From NCBI RefSeq assembly GCF_026230105.1, contig NC_079474.1:20850794-20914793 (forward strand): 64,000 nt of DNA, read 5' to 3'. Positions 25,816 through 39,307 of this stretch are shown here, one piece after another; positions within the stretch are counted from its first letter, which is position 1; the number at the start of each line of letters is the position of its first letter. The translations under genes were made by a program, and so were the position numbers. Source of the DNA: Diorhabda sublineata (taxonomy: Eukaryota > Arthropoda > Insecta > Coleoptera > Chrysomelidae). Below the pieces are notes generated by a model that was given only the letters and a program-made list of their open reading frames with translations, was not told the DNA's origin and did not search any database.

Positions 25816-28800
25816 TGTGTTGATTGAAAATTTTCAAAGTCTATCTTCCTAATTTGAAGTCAAAACTCATCAATTCTTATATATCTGGAAGAGTTTGCAT
25901 CTAACTCTGTCAGATATCGTCGATTAACATCCATTGAAGCCATTGAGGTCGATTGTCACTTTGTGTTGATTGAAAATTTTCAAAGTCTATCTTCCTAATT
26001 TTAAGTCGAATTTCAACATTTCTTATATATTTGCGTGAGTTTGCATCTAACTTTGTCAGATATCGTCGATTAACATCCATTGAAGTCGATTGTCACTTTG
26101 TGTTGATTGAAAATTTTCAAAGACTATCTTCCTAATTTGAAATCGAAACTCATCAATTCTTATATATCTGAGTGAGTTTGCTTCTAACTTTTTCAGATAT
26201 CGTCGATTAACATCCATTGAAGCCCATTGAGGTCGATTGTCACTTTGTGTTGATTGGAAATTTACAAAGCCTATCTTCTCAATTTGAACTCGAAACTCAT
26301 CAATTCTTATATATTTGAGTGAGTTTGCATCTAATTTTGTCAGATTTCGTCGATTAACATCCAATGAATCCCATTGAAATCGATTGTCACTTTGTGTTGA
26401 TTGAAAATTGTCAAAGTCTATCTTCCTAATTTGATGTCGAATTTCGACATTTCTCATATATTTGAGTGAGTTTGCATCTAACTTTGTCAGATATCGTCGA
26501 TTAACATCCATTGAAGCCCATTGAAGTCGATTGTCACCTTGTGTTGATTGAACATTTTCAAAGTCAATCTTCCCAATTTGAAGTCGAAACTCATAAATTC
26601 TTATATATCTCTGAGTGGGTTTGCATCTAACTTTGTCAGATATCGTCGATTAACATCCATTGGAGCCCATTGAAGTCAGTTATCACTGTGTTGATTGAAA
26701 ATTTTCAAAGTCTATCTTCCTAATTTGAAGTCAAAACTCATCAATTCTTATATATCTGGATAAGTTTGCATCTAACTTTGTCAGATATCGTCGATTAACA
26801 TCCATTGAAGACAAGTAAGGTCGATTGTCACTTTGTGTTAATTGAAAATTCTTAGAGTCAATCTTCCTAATTTGAAATCTAAACTCATCAATTCTTATAT
26901 ATCTGAGTGAGTTTGCATCTAAATTTTTCAGATATCGTCGATTACACTCCATTGAAGCCCATTGAGGTCGATTATCACTTTGTGTTGATTGAAAATTTAC
27001 AAAGTCTATCTTCCCAATTTGAAATCGAAACTCATCAATTCTTATATATCTGAGTGAGTTTACATCTAACTTTTTCAGATATTGTCGATTAACATCCAAT
27101 GTATCCCATTGAAGTCGATTGTCACCTTGTGTTGATTAAAAATTCATAAAGTCAATCTTCCTAATTTGAAGTCGAAACTCATAAATTCTTATATACCTGA
27201 GTGAGTTTACATCTAACTTTTTCAGATATCGTTGATTAACATCCATTGAAGCCCATTGAGGTCGATTGTCACTTTGTGTTGATTGAAAATTTTCAAAGTC
27301 AATCTTCCTAATTTGAAGACGAAACTCGTCAATTCTTATATATCTGAGTGAGTTTGCATCTAACTTTGTCAGATATCGTCGATTAACATCCATTGAAGCC
27401 CATTGAAGTCGATTGTCACTTTGTGTTTATTGAAAATTTACAAAGCCTATCTTCTCAATTTGAAATCGGAACTCATCAATTCTTATATATCTGAGTAAGT
27501 TTACATCTAACTTTTTCAGATATTGTTGATTAACATTCATTGAAGCCCATTGAGGTCGATTGTCACTTTTTGTTGATTGAAAATTTTCAAAGTCTATCTT
27601 CCTAATTTGAAATCAAAACTCATCAATTCTTATATATCTGAGTGAGTTTGTATCTAACTTTTTCAGATATCGTCGATTAACATCCATTGAAGCCCATTGA
27701 GGTCGATTGTCACTTTGTGTTAATTGAAAATTTATAAAGTCTATCTTCCTAATTTGAAATCAAAACTCATCAATTCTTATATATCTGAGTGAGTTTGCAT
27801 CTAACTTTTTCAGATATCGTCGATTAACATCCATTGAAGCCATTGAGGTCGATTGTCACTTTGTGCTGATTGAAAATTTTCAAAGTCTATCTTCCTAATT
27901 TTGAGTCGAATTTCAACATTTCTTATACATTTGAGTGAGTTTGCATCTACCTTTGTCAGATATCCTCGATTTACATCCATTGAAGTCGATTGTCACTTTG
28001 TGTAGATTGAAAATTTCCAAAGTCTATCTTCCTAATTTGAAGTCGAATTTCAACATTTCTTATATATTTGAGTGAGTTTGCGTCTAACTTTGTCAGATAT
28101 CCTCGATTTACATCCATTGAGGTCGATTGTCACTTTGTGTTAATTGAAAATTTATAAAGTCTATCTTCCTAATTTGAAATCAAAGCTCATCAATTCTTAT
28201 ATATCTGAGTGAGTTTGCATCTAACTTTTTCAGATATCGTCGATTAACATCCATTGAAGCCATTGAGGTCGATTGTCACTTTGTGCTGATTGAAAATTTT
28301 CAAAGTCTATCTTCCTAATTTTGGGTCGAATTTCAACATTTCTTATACATTTGAGTGAGTTTGCATCTACCTTTATCAGATATCCTCGATTTACATCCAT
28401 TGAAGTCGATTGTCATTTTGTGTTGATTGAAAATTTCCAAAGTCTATCTTCCTAATTTTAAGTCGAATTTCAACATTTCTTATACATTTGAGTGAGTTTG
28501 CATCTACCTTTGTCAGATATCCTCGATTTACATCCATTGAAGTCGATTGTCACTTTGTGTTGATTGAAAATTTCCAAAGTCTATCTTCCTAATTTGAAGT
28601 CGAATTTCAACATTTCTTATATATTTGAGTGAGTTTGCATCTAACTTTGTCAGATATCGTCGATTAACATCCATTGAAGTCGATTGTCACTTTGTGTTGA
28701 TTGAAAATTTTCAAAGTCTATCTTCCTAATTTGAAGTCAAAACTCATCAATTCTTATATATCTGGAAGAGTTTGCATCTAACTTTGTCAGATATCGTCGA

Positions 28801-30199
28801 TTAACATCCATTGAAGACAAGTAAGGTCGATTGTCACTTTGTGTTAATTAAAAATTTCTAGAGTCAATCTTCCTAATTTGAAATCGAAACTCATCAATTC
28901 TTATATATCTGAATGAGTTTGCATCTAAATTTTTCAGATATCGTTGAGTAACATCCATTGAAGCCCATTGAGGTCGATTGCCACTTTGTGTTGATTGAAA
29001 ATTTTCAAAGTCTATCTTCCTAATTTTAAGTCGAATTTCAACATTTCTCATACATTTGAGTGAGTTTGCATCTAACTTTTTCAGATATCGTCGATTAACA
29101 TCCATTGAAGCCATTGAGGTCGATTGTCACTTTGTGTTGATTGAAAATTTTCAAACTCTATCTTCCTGATTTTGGGTCGAATTTCAACATTTCTTATACA
29201 TTTGAGTGAGTTTGCATCTACCTTTGTCAGATATCCCCGAATTACAACCATTGAAGTCGATTGTCACTTTGTGTTGATTGAAAATTTCCAAAGTCTATCT
29301 TCCTAATTTGAAGTCGAATTTCAACATTTCTTATATATTTGAGTGAGTTTGCATCTAACTTTGTCAGATATCGTCGATTAACATCCATTGAAGTCGATTG
29401 TCACTTTGTGTTGATTGAAAATTTCCAAAGTCTATCTTCCTAATTTGAAGTCGAATTTCAACATTTCTTATATATTTGAGTGAGTTTGCATCTAACTTTG
29501 TCAGATATCGTTGATTAACATCCATTGAAGTCGATTGTCACTTTGTGTTGATTGAAAATTTCCAAAGTCTATCTTCCTAATTTGAAGTCGAATTCCAACA
29601 TTTCTTATATATTTGAGTGAGTTTGCATCTAACTTTGTCAGATATCGTCGATTAACATCCATTGGAGCCCATTGAAGTCAGTTATCACTTTGTGTTGATT
29701 GAAAATTTTCAAAGTCTATCTTCCTAATTTGAAGTCAAAACTCATCAATTCTTATATATCTGGAAGAGTTTGCATCTAACTTTGTCAGATATCGTCGATT
29801 AACATCCATTGAAGACAAGTAAGGTCGATTATCACTTTGTGTTAATTAAAAATTTCTAAAGTCAATCTTCCTAATTTGAAATCGAAACTCATCAATTCTT
29901 ATATATCTGAATGAGTTTGCATCTAAATTTTTCAGATATCGTTGAGTAACATCCATTGAAGCCCATTGAGGTCGATTGCCACTTTGTGTTGATTGAAAAT
30001 TTTCAAAGTCTATCTTCCTAATTTTAAGTCGAATTTCAATATTTCTCATACATTTGAGTGAGTTTGCATCTAACTTTGTCAGATATCGTCGATTAACATC
30101 CAATGAATCCCATTGAAGTCGATTGTCACTTTGTGTTGATTGAAAATTTTCAAAGTATATCTTCCTAATTTGAAGTCGAATTTCAACATTTCTCATATA

Positions 30200-33100
30200 T
30201 TTGAGTGAGTTTGCATCTATCTTTGACAGATATCGTTGATAAACATCCATCGAAGCCCATTGAAGTCTATTGTCACCTTGTGATGATTAAAAATTTTCAA
30301 AGTCAATCTTCCTAATTTGAAGTCGAAACTCATAAATTCTTATATATCTGAGTGGGTTTGCATCTTACTTTGTCAGATATCATCGATTAACATCCATTGA
30401 AGCCCATTGAGGTCAATTATCACTTTGTGTTGATTGAAAATTTTCAAAGTCTATCTTCCCAATTTGAAGTCGAATTTCAACATTTCTTATATATTTGAGT
30501 GAGTTTGCATCTAACTTTGTCAGATATCGTCGATTAACATCCATTGAAGTCGATTGTCACTTTGTGTTGATTGAAAATTTTCAAAGTCTACCTTCATGAG
30601 TTTAAGTCGAATTTCAACATTTCTTATACATTTGAGTGAGTTTGCATCTAACTTTGTCATATATCGTCGATTAACATCCAATGAATCCCATTGAAGTCGA
30701 TTGTCACTTTGTGTTGATTGAAAATTTTCAAAGTCTACCTTCCTAATTTGAAGTCGAATTTCAACATTTCTCATATATTCGAGTGAGTTTGCATCTAACT
30801 TTGTCAGATATCGTCGATTGACATCCATTGGAGCCCATTGAAGTCGAATGTCACCTTGTGTTGATTGAAAATTTTCAAAGTCAATCTTCCTAATTTGAAG
30901 TCGAAACTCATAGATTCTTATAAATCTGAGTGGGTTTGCATCTTACTTTGTCAGATATCGTCGATTAACATCCATTGGAGCCCATTGAAGTCAGTTATCA
31001 CTTTGTGTTGATTGAAAATTTTCAAAGTCTATCTTCATAATTTGAAGTCAAAACCCATCAATTCTTATATATCTGAGTGAGTTTGCATCTAACTTTTTCA
31101 GATATCGTCGATTAACATCCATTGAAGCCATTGAGGTCGATTGTCACTTTGTGTTGATTGAAAATTTTCAAAGTCTATCTTCCTAATTTTGAGTCGAATT
31201 TCAACATTTCTTATATATTTGAGTGAGTTTGCATCTAACTTTGTCAGATATCGTCGATTAACATCCATTGAAGTCGATTGTAACTTTGTGTTGATTGGAA
31301 ATTTTCAAAGACTATCTTCCTAATTTGAAATCGAAATTCATCAATTCTTATATATCTGAGTGAGTTTGCATCTAACTTTTTCAGATATCGTCGATTAACA
31401 TCCATTGAAGCCCATTGAGGTCGATTGTCACTTTGTGTTGATTGAAAATTTACAAAGCCTATCTTCTCAATTTGAACTCGAAACTCATCAATTCTTATAT
31501 ATTTGAGTGAGTTTGCATCTAATTCTGTCAGATTTCGTCGATTAACATCCAATGAATCCCATTGAAATCGATTGTCACTTTGTGTTGATTGAAAATTTTC
31601 AAAGTCTACCTTCCTAATTTGAAGTCGAATTCCAACATTTCTCATATATTCGAGTGAGTTTGCATCTAACTTTGTCAGATATCGTCGATTGACATCCATT
31701 GGAGCCCATTGAAGTCGAATGTCACCTTGTGTTGATTGAAAATTTTCAAAGTCAATCTTCCTAATTTGAAGTCGAAACTCATAGATTCTTATAAATCTGA
31801 GTGGGTTTGCATCTTACTTTGTCAGATATCGTCGATTAACATCCATTGGAGCCCATTGAAGTCAGTTATCACTTTGTGTTGATTGAAAATTTTCAAAGTC
31901 TATCTTCCTAAATTGAAGTCAAAACTCATCAATTCTTATATATCTGAGTGAGTTTGCATCTAACTTTTTCAGATATCGTCGATTAACATCCATTGAAGCC
32001 ATTGAGGTCGATTGTCACTTTGTGTTGATTGAAAATTTTCAAAGTCTATCTTCCTAATTTTGAGTCGAATTTCAACATTTCTTATATATTTGAGTGAGTT
32101 TGCATCTAACTTTGTCAGATATCGTCGATTAACATCCATTGAAGTCGATTGTAACTTTGTGTTGATTGGAAATTTTCAAAGACTATCTTCCTAATTTGAA
32201 ATCGAAATTCATCAATCGATCTTCCTAATTTTGAGTCGAATTTCAACATTTCTTATACATTTGAGTGAGTTTGCATCTACCTTTGTCAGATATCCTCGAT
32301 TTACATCCATTGAAGTCGATTGTCACTTTGTGTTGATTGAAAATTTCCAAAGTCTATCTTCCTAATTTGAAGTCGAATTTCAACATTTCTTATACATTTG
32401 AGTGAGTTTGCATCTACCTTTGTCAGATATCCTCGATTTACATCCATTGAAGTCGATTGTCACTTTGTGTTGATTGAAAATTTCCAAAGTCTATCTTCCT
32501 AATTTGAAGTCGAATTTCAACATTTCTTATATATTTGAGTGAGTTTGCATCTAACTTTGTCAGATATCCTCGATTTACATCCATTGAGGTCGATTTTCAC
32601 TTTGTGTTAATTGAAAATTTATAAAGTCTATCTTCCTAATTTGAAATCAAAACTCATCAATTCTTATATATCTGAGTGAGTTTGCATCTAACTTTTTCAG
32701 ATATCGTCGATTAACATCCATTGAAGACAAGTAAGGTCGATTGTCACTTTGTGTTAATTAAAAATTTCTAGAGTCAATCTTCCTAATTTGAAATCGAAAC
32801 TCATCAATTCTTATATATCTGAATGAGTTTGCATCTAAATTTTTCAGATATCGTTGAGTAACATCCATTGAAGCCCATTGAAGTCGATTGTCACTTTGTG
32901 TTGATTGAAAATTTTCAAAGTCTATCTTCCTAATTTGAAGTCGAATTTCAACATTTCTCATATATTTGAGTGAGTTTGCATCTAACTTTGACAGATATCG
33001 TTGATAAACATCCATCGAAGCCCATTGAAGTCTATTGTCACCTTGTGATGATTAAAAATTTTCAAAGTCAATCTTCCTAATTTGAAGTCGAAACTCATAA

Positions 33101-36100
33101 ATTCTTATATATCTGAGTGGGTTTGCATCTTACTTTGTCAGATATCATCGATTAACATCCATTGAAGCCCATTGAGGTCAATTATCACTTTGTGTTGATT
33201 GAAAATTTTCAAAGTCTATCTTCCCAATTTGAAGTCGTATTTCAACATTTCTTATATATTTGAGTGAGTTTGCATCTAACTTTGTCAGATATCGTCGATT
33301 AACATCCATTGAAGTCGATTGTCACTTTGTGTTGATTGAAAATTTTCAAAGTCTACCTTCATGAGTTTAAGTCGAATTTCAACATTTCTTATACATTTGA
33401 GTGAGTTTGCATCTAACTTTGTCATATATCGTCGATTAACATCCAATGAATCCCATTGAAGTCGATTGTCACTTTGTGTTGATTGAAAATTTTCAAAGTC
33501 TACCTTCCTAATTTGAAGTCGAATTTCAACATTTCTCATATATTCGAGTGAGTTTGCATCTAACTTTGTCAGATATCGTCGATTGACATCCATTGGAGCC
33601 CATTGAAGTCGAATGTCACCTTGTGTTGATTGAAAATTTTCAAAGTCAATCTTCCTAATTTGAAGTCGAAACTCATAGATTCTTATAAATCTGAGTGGGT
33701 TTGCATCTTACTTTGTCAGATATCGTCGATTAACATCCATTGGAGCCCATTGAAGTCAGTTATCACTTTGTGTTGATTGAAAATTTTCAAAGTCTATCTT
33801 CCTAATTTGAAGTCAAAACCCATCAATTCTTATATATCTGAGTGAGTTTGCATCTAACTTTTTCAGATATCGTCGATTAACATCCATTGAAGCCATTGAG
33901 GTCGATTGTCACTTTGTGTTGATTGAAAATTTTCAAAGTCTATCTTCCTAATTTTGAGTCGAATTTCAACATTTCTTATATATTTGAGTGAGTTTGCATC
34001 TAACTTTGTCAGATATCGTCGATTAACATCCATTGAAGTCGATTGTAACTTTGTGTTGATTGGAAATTTTCAAAGACTATCTTCCTAATTTGAAATCGAA
34101 ATTCATCAATCGATCTTCCTAATTTTGAGTCGAATTTCAACATTTCTTATACATTTGAGTGAGTTTGCATCTACCTTTGTCAGATATCCTCGATTTACAT
34201 CCATTGAAGTCGATTGTCACTTTGTGTTGATTGAAAATTTCCAAAGTCTATCTTCCTAATTTGAAGTCGAATTTCAACATTTCTTATACATTTGAGTGAG
34301 TTTGCATCTACCTTTGTCAGATATCCTCGATTTACATCCATTGAAGTCGATTGTCACTTTGTGTTGATTGAAAATTTCCAAAGTCTATCTTCCTAATTTG
34401 AAGTCGAATTTCAACATTTCTTATATATTTGAGTGAGTTTGCATCTAACTTTGTCAGATATCCTCGATTTACATCCATTGAGGTCGATTTTCACTTTGTG
34501 TTAATTGAAAATTTATAAAATCTATCTTCCTAATTTGAAATCAAAACTCATCAATTCTTATATATCTGAGTGAGTTTGCATCTAACTTTTTCAGATATCG
34601 TCGATTAACATCCATTGAAGACAAGTAAGGTCGATTGTCACTTTGTGTTAATTAAAAATTTCTAGAGTCAATCTTCCTAATTTGAAATCGAAACTCATCA
34701 ATTCTTATATATCTGAATGAGTTTGCATCTAAATTTTTCAGATATCGTTGAGTAACATCCATTGAAGCCCATTGAAGTCGATTGTCACTTTGTGTTGATT
34801 GAAAATTTTCAAAGTCTATCTTCCTAATTTGAAGTCGAATTTCAACATTTCTCATATATTTGAGTGAGTTTGCATCTAACTTTGACAGATATCGTTGATA
34901 AACATCCATCGAAGCCCATTGAAGTCTATTGTCACCTTGTGATGATTAAAAATTTTCAAAGTCAATCTTCCTAATTTGAAGTCGAAACTCATAAATTCTT
35001 ATATATCTGAGTGGGTTTGCATCTTACTTTGTCAGATATCATCGATTAACATCCATTGAAGCCCATTGAGGTCAATTATCACTTTGTGTTGATTGAAAAT
35101 TTTCAAAGTCTATCTTCCCAATTTGAAGTCGTATTTCAACATTTCTTATATATTTGAGTGAGTTTGCATCTAACTTTGTCAGATATCGTCGATTAACATC
35201 CATTGAAGTCGATTGTCACTTTGTGTTGATTGAAAATTTTCAAAGTCTACCTTCATGAGTTTAAGTCGAATTTCAACATTTCTTATACATTTGAGTGAGT
35301 TTGCATCTAACTTTGTCATATATCGTCGATTAACATCCAATGAATCCCATTGAAGTCGATTGTCACTTTGTGTTGATTGAAAATTTTCAAAGTCTACCTT
35401 CCTAATTTGAAGTCGAATTTCAACATTTCTCATATATTCGAGTGAGTTTGCATCTAACTTTGTCAGATATCGTCGATTGACATCCATTGGAGCCCATTGA
35501 AGTCGAATGTCACCTTGTGTTGATTGAAAATTTTCAAAGTCAATCTTCCTAATTTGAAGTCGAAACTCATAGATTCTTATAAATCTGAGTGGGTTTGCAT
35601 CTTACTTTGTCAGATATCGTCGATTAACATCCATTGGAGCCCATTGAAGTCAGTTATCACTTTGTGTTGATTGAAAATTTTCAAAGTCTATCTTCCTAAT
35701 TTGAAGTCAAAACCCATCAATTCTTATATATCTGAGTGAGTTTGCATCTAACTTTTTCAGATATCGTCGATTAACATCCATTGAAGCCATTGAGGTCGAT
35801 TGTCACTTTGTGTTGATTGAAAATTTTCAAAGTCTATCTTCCTAATTTTGAGTCGAATTTCAACATTTCTTATATATTTGAGTGAGTTTGCATCTAACTT
35901 TGTCAGATATCGTCGATTAACATCCATTGAAGTCGATTGTAACTTTGTGTTGATTGGAAATTTTCAAAGACTATCTTCCTAATTTGAAATCGAAATTCAT
36001 CAATTCTTATATATCTGAGTGAGTTTGCATCTAACTTTTTCAGATATCGTCGATTAACATCCATTGAAGCCCATTGAGGTCGATTGTCACTTTGTGTTGA

Positions 36101-37370
36101 TTGAAAATTTACAAAGCCTATCTTCTCAATTTGAACTCGAAACTCATCAATTCTTATATATTTGAGTGAGTTTGCATCTAATTCTGTCAGATTTCGTCGA
36201 TTAACATCCAATGAATCCCATTGAAATCGATTGTCACTTTGTGTTGATTGAAAATTTTCAAAGTCTACCTTCCTAATTTGAAGTCGAATTTCAACATTTC
36301 TCATATATTCGAGTGAGTTTGCATCTAACTTTGTCAGATATCGTCGATTGACATCCATTGGAGCCCATTGAAGTCGAATGTCACCTTGTGTTGATTGAAA
36401 ATTTTCAAAGTCAATCTTCCTAATTTGAAGTCGAAACTCATAGATTCTTATAAATCTGAGTGGGTTTGCATCTTACTTTGTCAGATATCGTCGATTAACA
36501 TCCATTGGAGCCCATTGAAGTCAGTTATCACTTTGTGTTGATTGAAAATTTTCAAAGTCTATCTTCCTAATTTGAAGTCAAAACTCATCAATTCTTATAT
36601 ATCTGAGTGAGTTTGCATCTAACTTTTTCAGATATCGTCGATTAACATCCATTGAAGCCATTGAGGTCGATTGTCACTTTGTGTTGATTGAAAATTTTCA
36701 AAGTCTATCTTCCTAATTTTGAGTCGAATTTCAACATTTCTTATATATTTGAGTGAGTTTGCATCTAACTTTGTCAGATATCGTCGATTAACATCCATTG
36801 AAGTCGATTCTAACTTTGTGTTGATTGGAAATTTTCAAAGACTATCTTCCTAATTTGAAATCGAAATTCATCAATCGATCTTCCTAATTTTCAGTCGAAT
36901 TTCAACATTTCTTATACATTTGAGTGAGTTTGCATCTACCTTTGTCAGATATCCTCGATTTACATCCATTGAAGTCGATTGTCACTTTGTGTTGATTGAA
37001 AATTTCCAAAGTCTATCTTCCTAATTTGAAGTCGAATTTCAACATTTCTTATACATTTGAGTGAGTTTGCATCTACCTTTGTCAGATATCCTCGATTTAC
37101 ATCCATTGAAGTCGATTGTCACTTTGTGTTGATTGAAAATTTCCAAAGTCTATCTTCCTAATTTGAAGTCGAATTTCAACATTTCTTATATATTTGAGTG
37201 AGTTTGCATCTAACTTTGTCAGATATCCTCGATTTACATCCATTGAGGTCGATTTTCACTTTGTGTTAATTGAAAATTTATAAAGTCTATCTTCCTAATT
37301 TGAAATCAAAACTCATCAATTCTTATATATCTGAGTGAGTTTGCATCTAACTTTTTCAGATATCGTCAAT
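30200..37370 (-). repeat. Nested HOR block, 871-bp (P) and 1894-bp (Q) units
   Basis: The marker tcgaaattca occurs at 31331, 32202, 34096, 35990 and 36861, giving steps of 871, 1894, 1894 and 871 bp. The order is therefore part of Q, P, Q, Q, P, part of Q. In three copies (32202, 34096, 36861) the marker leads into a truncated junction, catcaatcgatcttcct, where most of a unit is missing. In the two P copies it continues normally into tcttatatatctg. The tandem Q copies are nearly identical; I found one difference (tttataaagtc near 32622 versus tttataaaatc near 34516). 871+1894 gives the 2765-bp spacing also seen between identical open frames at 30520 and 33285. Confidence 0.88.
32192..32235 (-). 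repeat. Truncated-monomer junction that seeds the Q unit
   Basis: Monomer phase breaks here: aaattcatcaat is joined directly to cgatcttcctaatttt, deleting most of one unit. The same junction recurs at about 34086-34129 and 36851-36894, in register with the 1894/2765-bp HOR. The deletion therefore happened once and was then amplified. It is a unique, useful landmark for read mapping within an otherwise repetitive region. Confidence 0.87.
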
Positions 37371-39307
37371 TAACATCCATTGAAGCCATTGAGGTCGATT
37401 GTCACTTTGTGTTGATTGAAAATTTTCAAAGTCTATCTTCCTAATTTTGGGTCGAATTTCAACATTTCTTATACATTTGAGTGAGTTTGCATCTACCTTT
37501 GTCAGATATCCTCGATTTACATCCATTGAAGTCGATTGTCATTTTGTGTTGATTGAAAATTTCCAAAGTCTATCTTCCTAATTTGAAGTCGAATTTCAAC
37601 ATTTCTTATACATTTGAGTGAGTTTGCATCTACCTTTGTCAGATATCCTCGATTTACATCCATTGAAGTCGATTGTCACTTTGTGTTGATTGAAAATTTC
37701 CAAAGTCTATCTTCCTAATTTGAAGTCGAATTTCAACATTTCTTATATATTTGAGTGAGTTTGCATCTAACTTTGTCAGATATCGTCGATTAACATCCAT
37801 TGAAGTCGATTGTCACTTTGTGTTGATTGAAAATTTCCAAAGTCTATCTTCCTAATTTGAAGTCGAATTCCAACATTTCTTATATATTTGAGTGAGTTTG
37901 CATCTATCTTTGTCAGATATCGTCGATTAACATCCATTGGAGCCCATTGAAGTCAGTTATCACTTTGTGTTGATTGAAAATTTTCAAAGTCTATCTTCCT
38001 AATTTGAAGTCAAAACTCATCAATTCTTATATATCTGGAAGAGTTTGCATCTAACTTTGTCAGATATCGTCGATTAACATCCATTGAAGACAAGTAAGGT
38101 CGATTGTCACTTTGTGTTAATTAAAAATTTCTAGAGTCAATCTTCCTAATTTGAAATCGAAACTCATCAATTCTTATATATCTGAATGAGTTTGCATCTA
38201 AATTTTTCAGATATCGTTGAGTAACATCCATTGAAGCCCATTGAGGTCGATTGCCACTTTGTGTTGATTGAAAATTTTCAAAGTCTATCTTCCTAATTTT
38301 AAGTCGAATTTCAACATTTCTCATACATTTGAGTGAGTTTGCATCTAACTTTGTCAGATATCGTCGATTAACATCCAATGTATCCCATTGAAGTCGATTG
38401 TCACCTTGTGTTGATTAAAAATTCATAAAGTCAATCTTCCTAATTTGAAATCAAAACTCATCAATTCTTATATATCTGAGTGAGTTTGCATCTAACTTTT
38501 TCAGATATCGTCGATTAACATCCATTGAAGCCATTGAGGTCGATTGTCACTTTGTGTTGATTGAAAATTTTCAAACTCTATCTTCCTAATTTTGGGTCGA
38601 ATTTCAACATTTCTTATACATTTGAGTGAGTTTGCATCTACCTTTGTCAGATATCCCCGATTTACATCCATTGAAGTCGATTGTCACTTTGTGTTGTTTG
38701 AAAATTTCCAAAGTCTATCTTCCTAATTTGAAGTCGAATTTCAACATTTCTTATACATTTGAGTGAGTTTGCATCTAACTTTGTCAGATATCCTCGATTT
38801 ACATCCATTGAAGTCGATTGTCACTTTGTGTTGATTGAAAATTTCCAAAGTCTATCTTCCTAATTTGAAGTCGAATTTCAACATTTCTTATATATTTGAG
38901 TGAGTTTGCATCTAACTTTGTCAGATATCGTCGATTAACATCCATTGAAGTCGATTGTCACTTTGTGTTGATTGAAAATTTCCAAAGTCTATCTTCCTAA
39001 TTTGAAGTCGAATTCCAACATTTCTTATATATTTGAGTGAGTTTGCATCTATCTTTGTCAGATATCGTCGATTTACATCCATTGAAGTCGATTGTCACTT
39101 TGTGTTGATTGAAAATTTCCAAAGTCTATCTTCCTAATTTGAAGTCGAATTTCAACATTTCTTATATATTTGAGTGAGTTTGCATCTAACTTTGTCAGAT
39201 ATCGTCGATTAACATCCATTGAAGTAGATTGTCACTTTGTGTTGATTGAAAGTTTCCAAAGTCTATCTTCCTAATTTGAAGTCGAATTTCAACATTTCTT
39301 ATATATT

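Larger units (their letters stand above)
12439..30250 (-). repeat. Proximal right array, heterogeneous zone
   Basis: Units of 147, 146 and 137 bp alternate irregularly, and two monomer subtypes are intermixed. One reads gtcgaatttcaacatttc. The other reads atcgaaactcatcaattc and usually pairs with tatatctgag rather than tatatttgag. Many private variants occur, including 1-3 bp deletions (gaattacatttc near 13280), missing gt (cactttgttaatt near 15789) and tattgttgatt variants. Short-range copies exist, for example gtctattgtcacc at 13795 and 16073 (offset 2278) and ctggaagag at 14718 and 15716 (offset 998). No unit-level HOR dominates. This is the least homogenised part of the window. Confidence 0.85.

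Noticed and set aside
25634..25852. 72-codon open frame on the plus strand
   Set aside because: It is the complement of satellite units that happen to have lost stops through private changes (TA expansion and the altered gaag block); not seen in neighbouring units.
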